From positions 1-7,061 of the forward strand of contig CALEIL010000183.1 in the NCBI GenBank assembly GCA_937876435.1: a stretch of 7,061 nucleotides of DNA, written 5' to 3'. Below the pieces are notes generated by a model. The model was not told the DNA's origin and ran no database searches. It saw only the letters and a program-made list of their open reading frames with translations. Positions 6,991-7,061 of the stretch are shown piece after piece. Position 1 is the first letter of the stretch. The number at the start of each line of letters is the position of its first letter. This DNA is from an uncultured Bacteroidota bacterium (GTDB lineage Bacteria; Bacteroidota; Bacteroidia; Chitinophagales; Saprospiraceae). The position numbers were made by a program, and so were the translations under genes.

Positions 6991-7009
6991 AAGTGAGCAA
7001 AGCTCACTT
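6991..7009 (+). terminator. Hairpin immediately after priA
   Basis: AAGTGAGC (6991-6998) and GCTCACTT (7002-7009) form a perfect 8-bp stem with an AAA triloop, starting at the first base after the priA stop. The following bases are CGTTTGTGG rather than a T-run, so it is not a textbook intrinsic terminator. It may end or protect the mRNA, or be part of a repeat. Confidence 0.45.
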
Positions 7010-7061
7010 CGTTTGTGGCCTTCGGCCGTTTGGTGAAATGTTCGCGGTGCTCACATTCCGC
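6991..7061. repeat. Cluster of small hairpins at the right edge, possible REP-type repeat
   Basis: After the AAGTGAGC stem comes GGCC-TTC-GGCC (7018-7028). Then comes a third, weaker unit (TGT-TC-GC, loop GGT, GC-TC-ACA) in which GCTCAC reappears. The 71 bases contain no reading frame and are dense in short palindromes, which suggests an intergenic repeat continuing beyond the window. Confidence 0.35.

Overview
The window looks like chromosomal DNA of a Bacteroidota bacterium. The main evidence is the C-terminal domain of the first gene, a divergent gliding-motility/CHU_C-type sorting domain used by the type IX secretion system (T9SS), preceded by Cys-containing repeats of the kind found in large Bacteroidota surface adhesins. 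Weak or absent Shine-Dalgarno sequences and an approximately 810-residue PriA fit the same phylum. A Saprospiria- or Cytophagia-like lineage is plausible, but that is inference.

Layout: (1) bases 1-1817, plus strand: the 3' end of a large secreted, cell-surface protein whose start lies outside the window. (2) 1818-1992: a short convergent intergenic region with a 9-bp hairpin. (3) 1993-3102, minus strand: a probable lipoprotein with an Asp-box (BNR-like) beta-propeller. Its annotated ATG abuts a GC-rich REP-like palindrome, so its true start is uncertain. (4) 3103-3200: divergent promoter region. (5) 3201-4127, plus strand: an AT-rich gene for an Rpn-family recombination-promoting nuclease (Transposase_31 / PD-(D/E)XK), with a 12-bp tandem repeat coding GMEK units near its 3' end. 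(6) 4128-4554: a 427-bp non-coding stretch. It holds a MITE-like element with 26-bp inverted ends (18 bp perfect) and, nested at its left end, an 80-bp imperfect palindrome sharing the same TTTTTTGACA end. (7) 4555-6990, plus strand: priA, the replication-restart helicase, complete. (8) 6991-7061: a run of small hairpins directly after the priA stop.

The genes do not form an obvious operon or pathway. priA is a core housekeeping gene. The surface protein and the lipoprotein are envelope proteins. The nuclease gene with its flanking palindromes looks like an accessory insertion between them. The parts most worth a second look are the inverted-repeat element upstream of priA and the repeat-bearing 3' end of the nuclease gene, which could carry an internal small protein as described for enterobacterial rpn genes.
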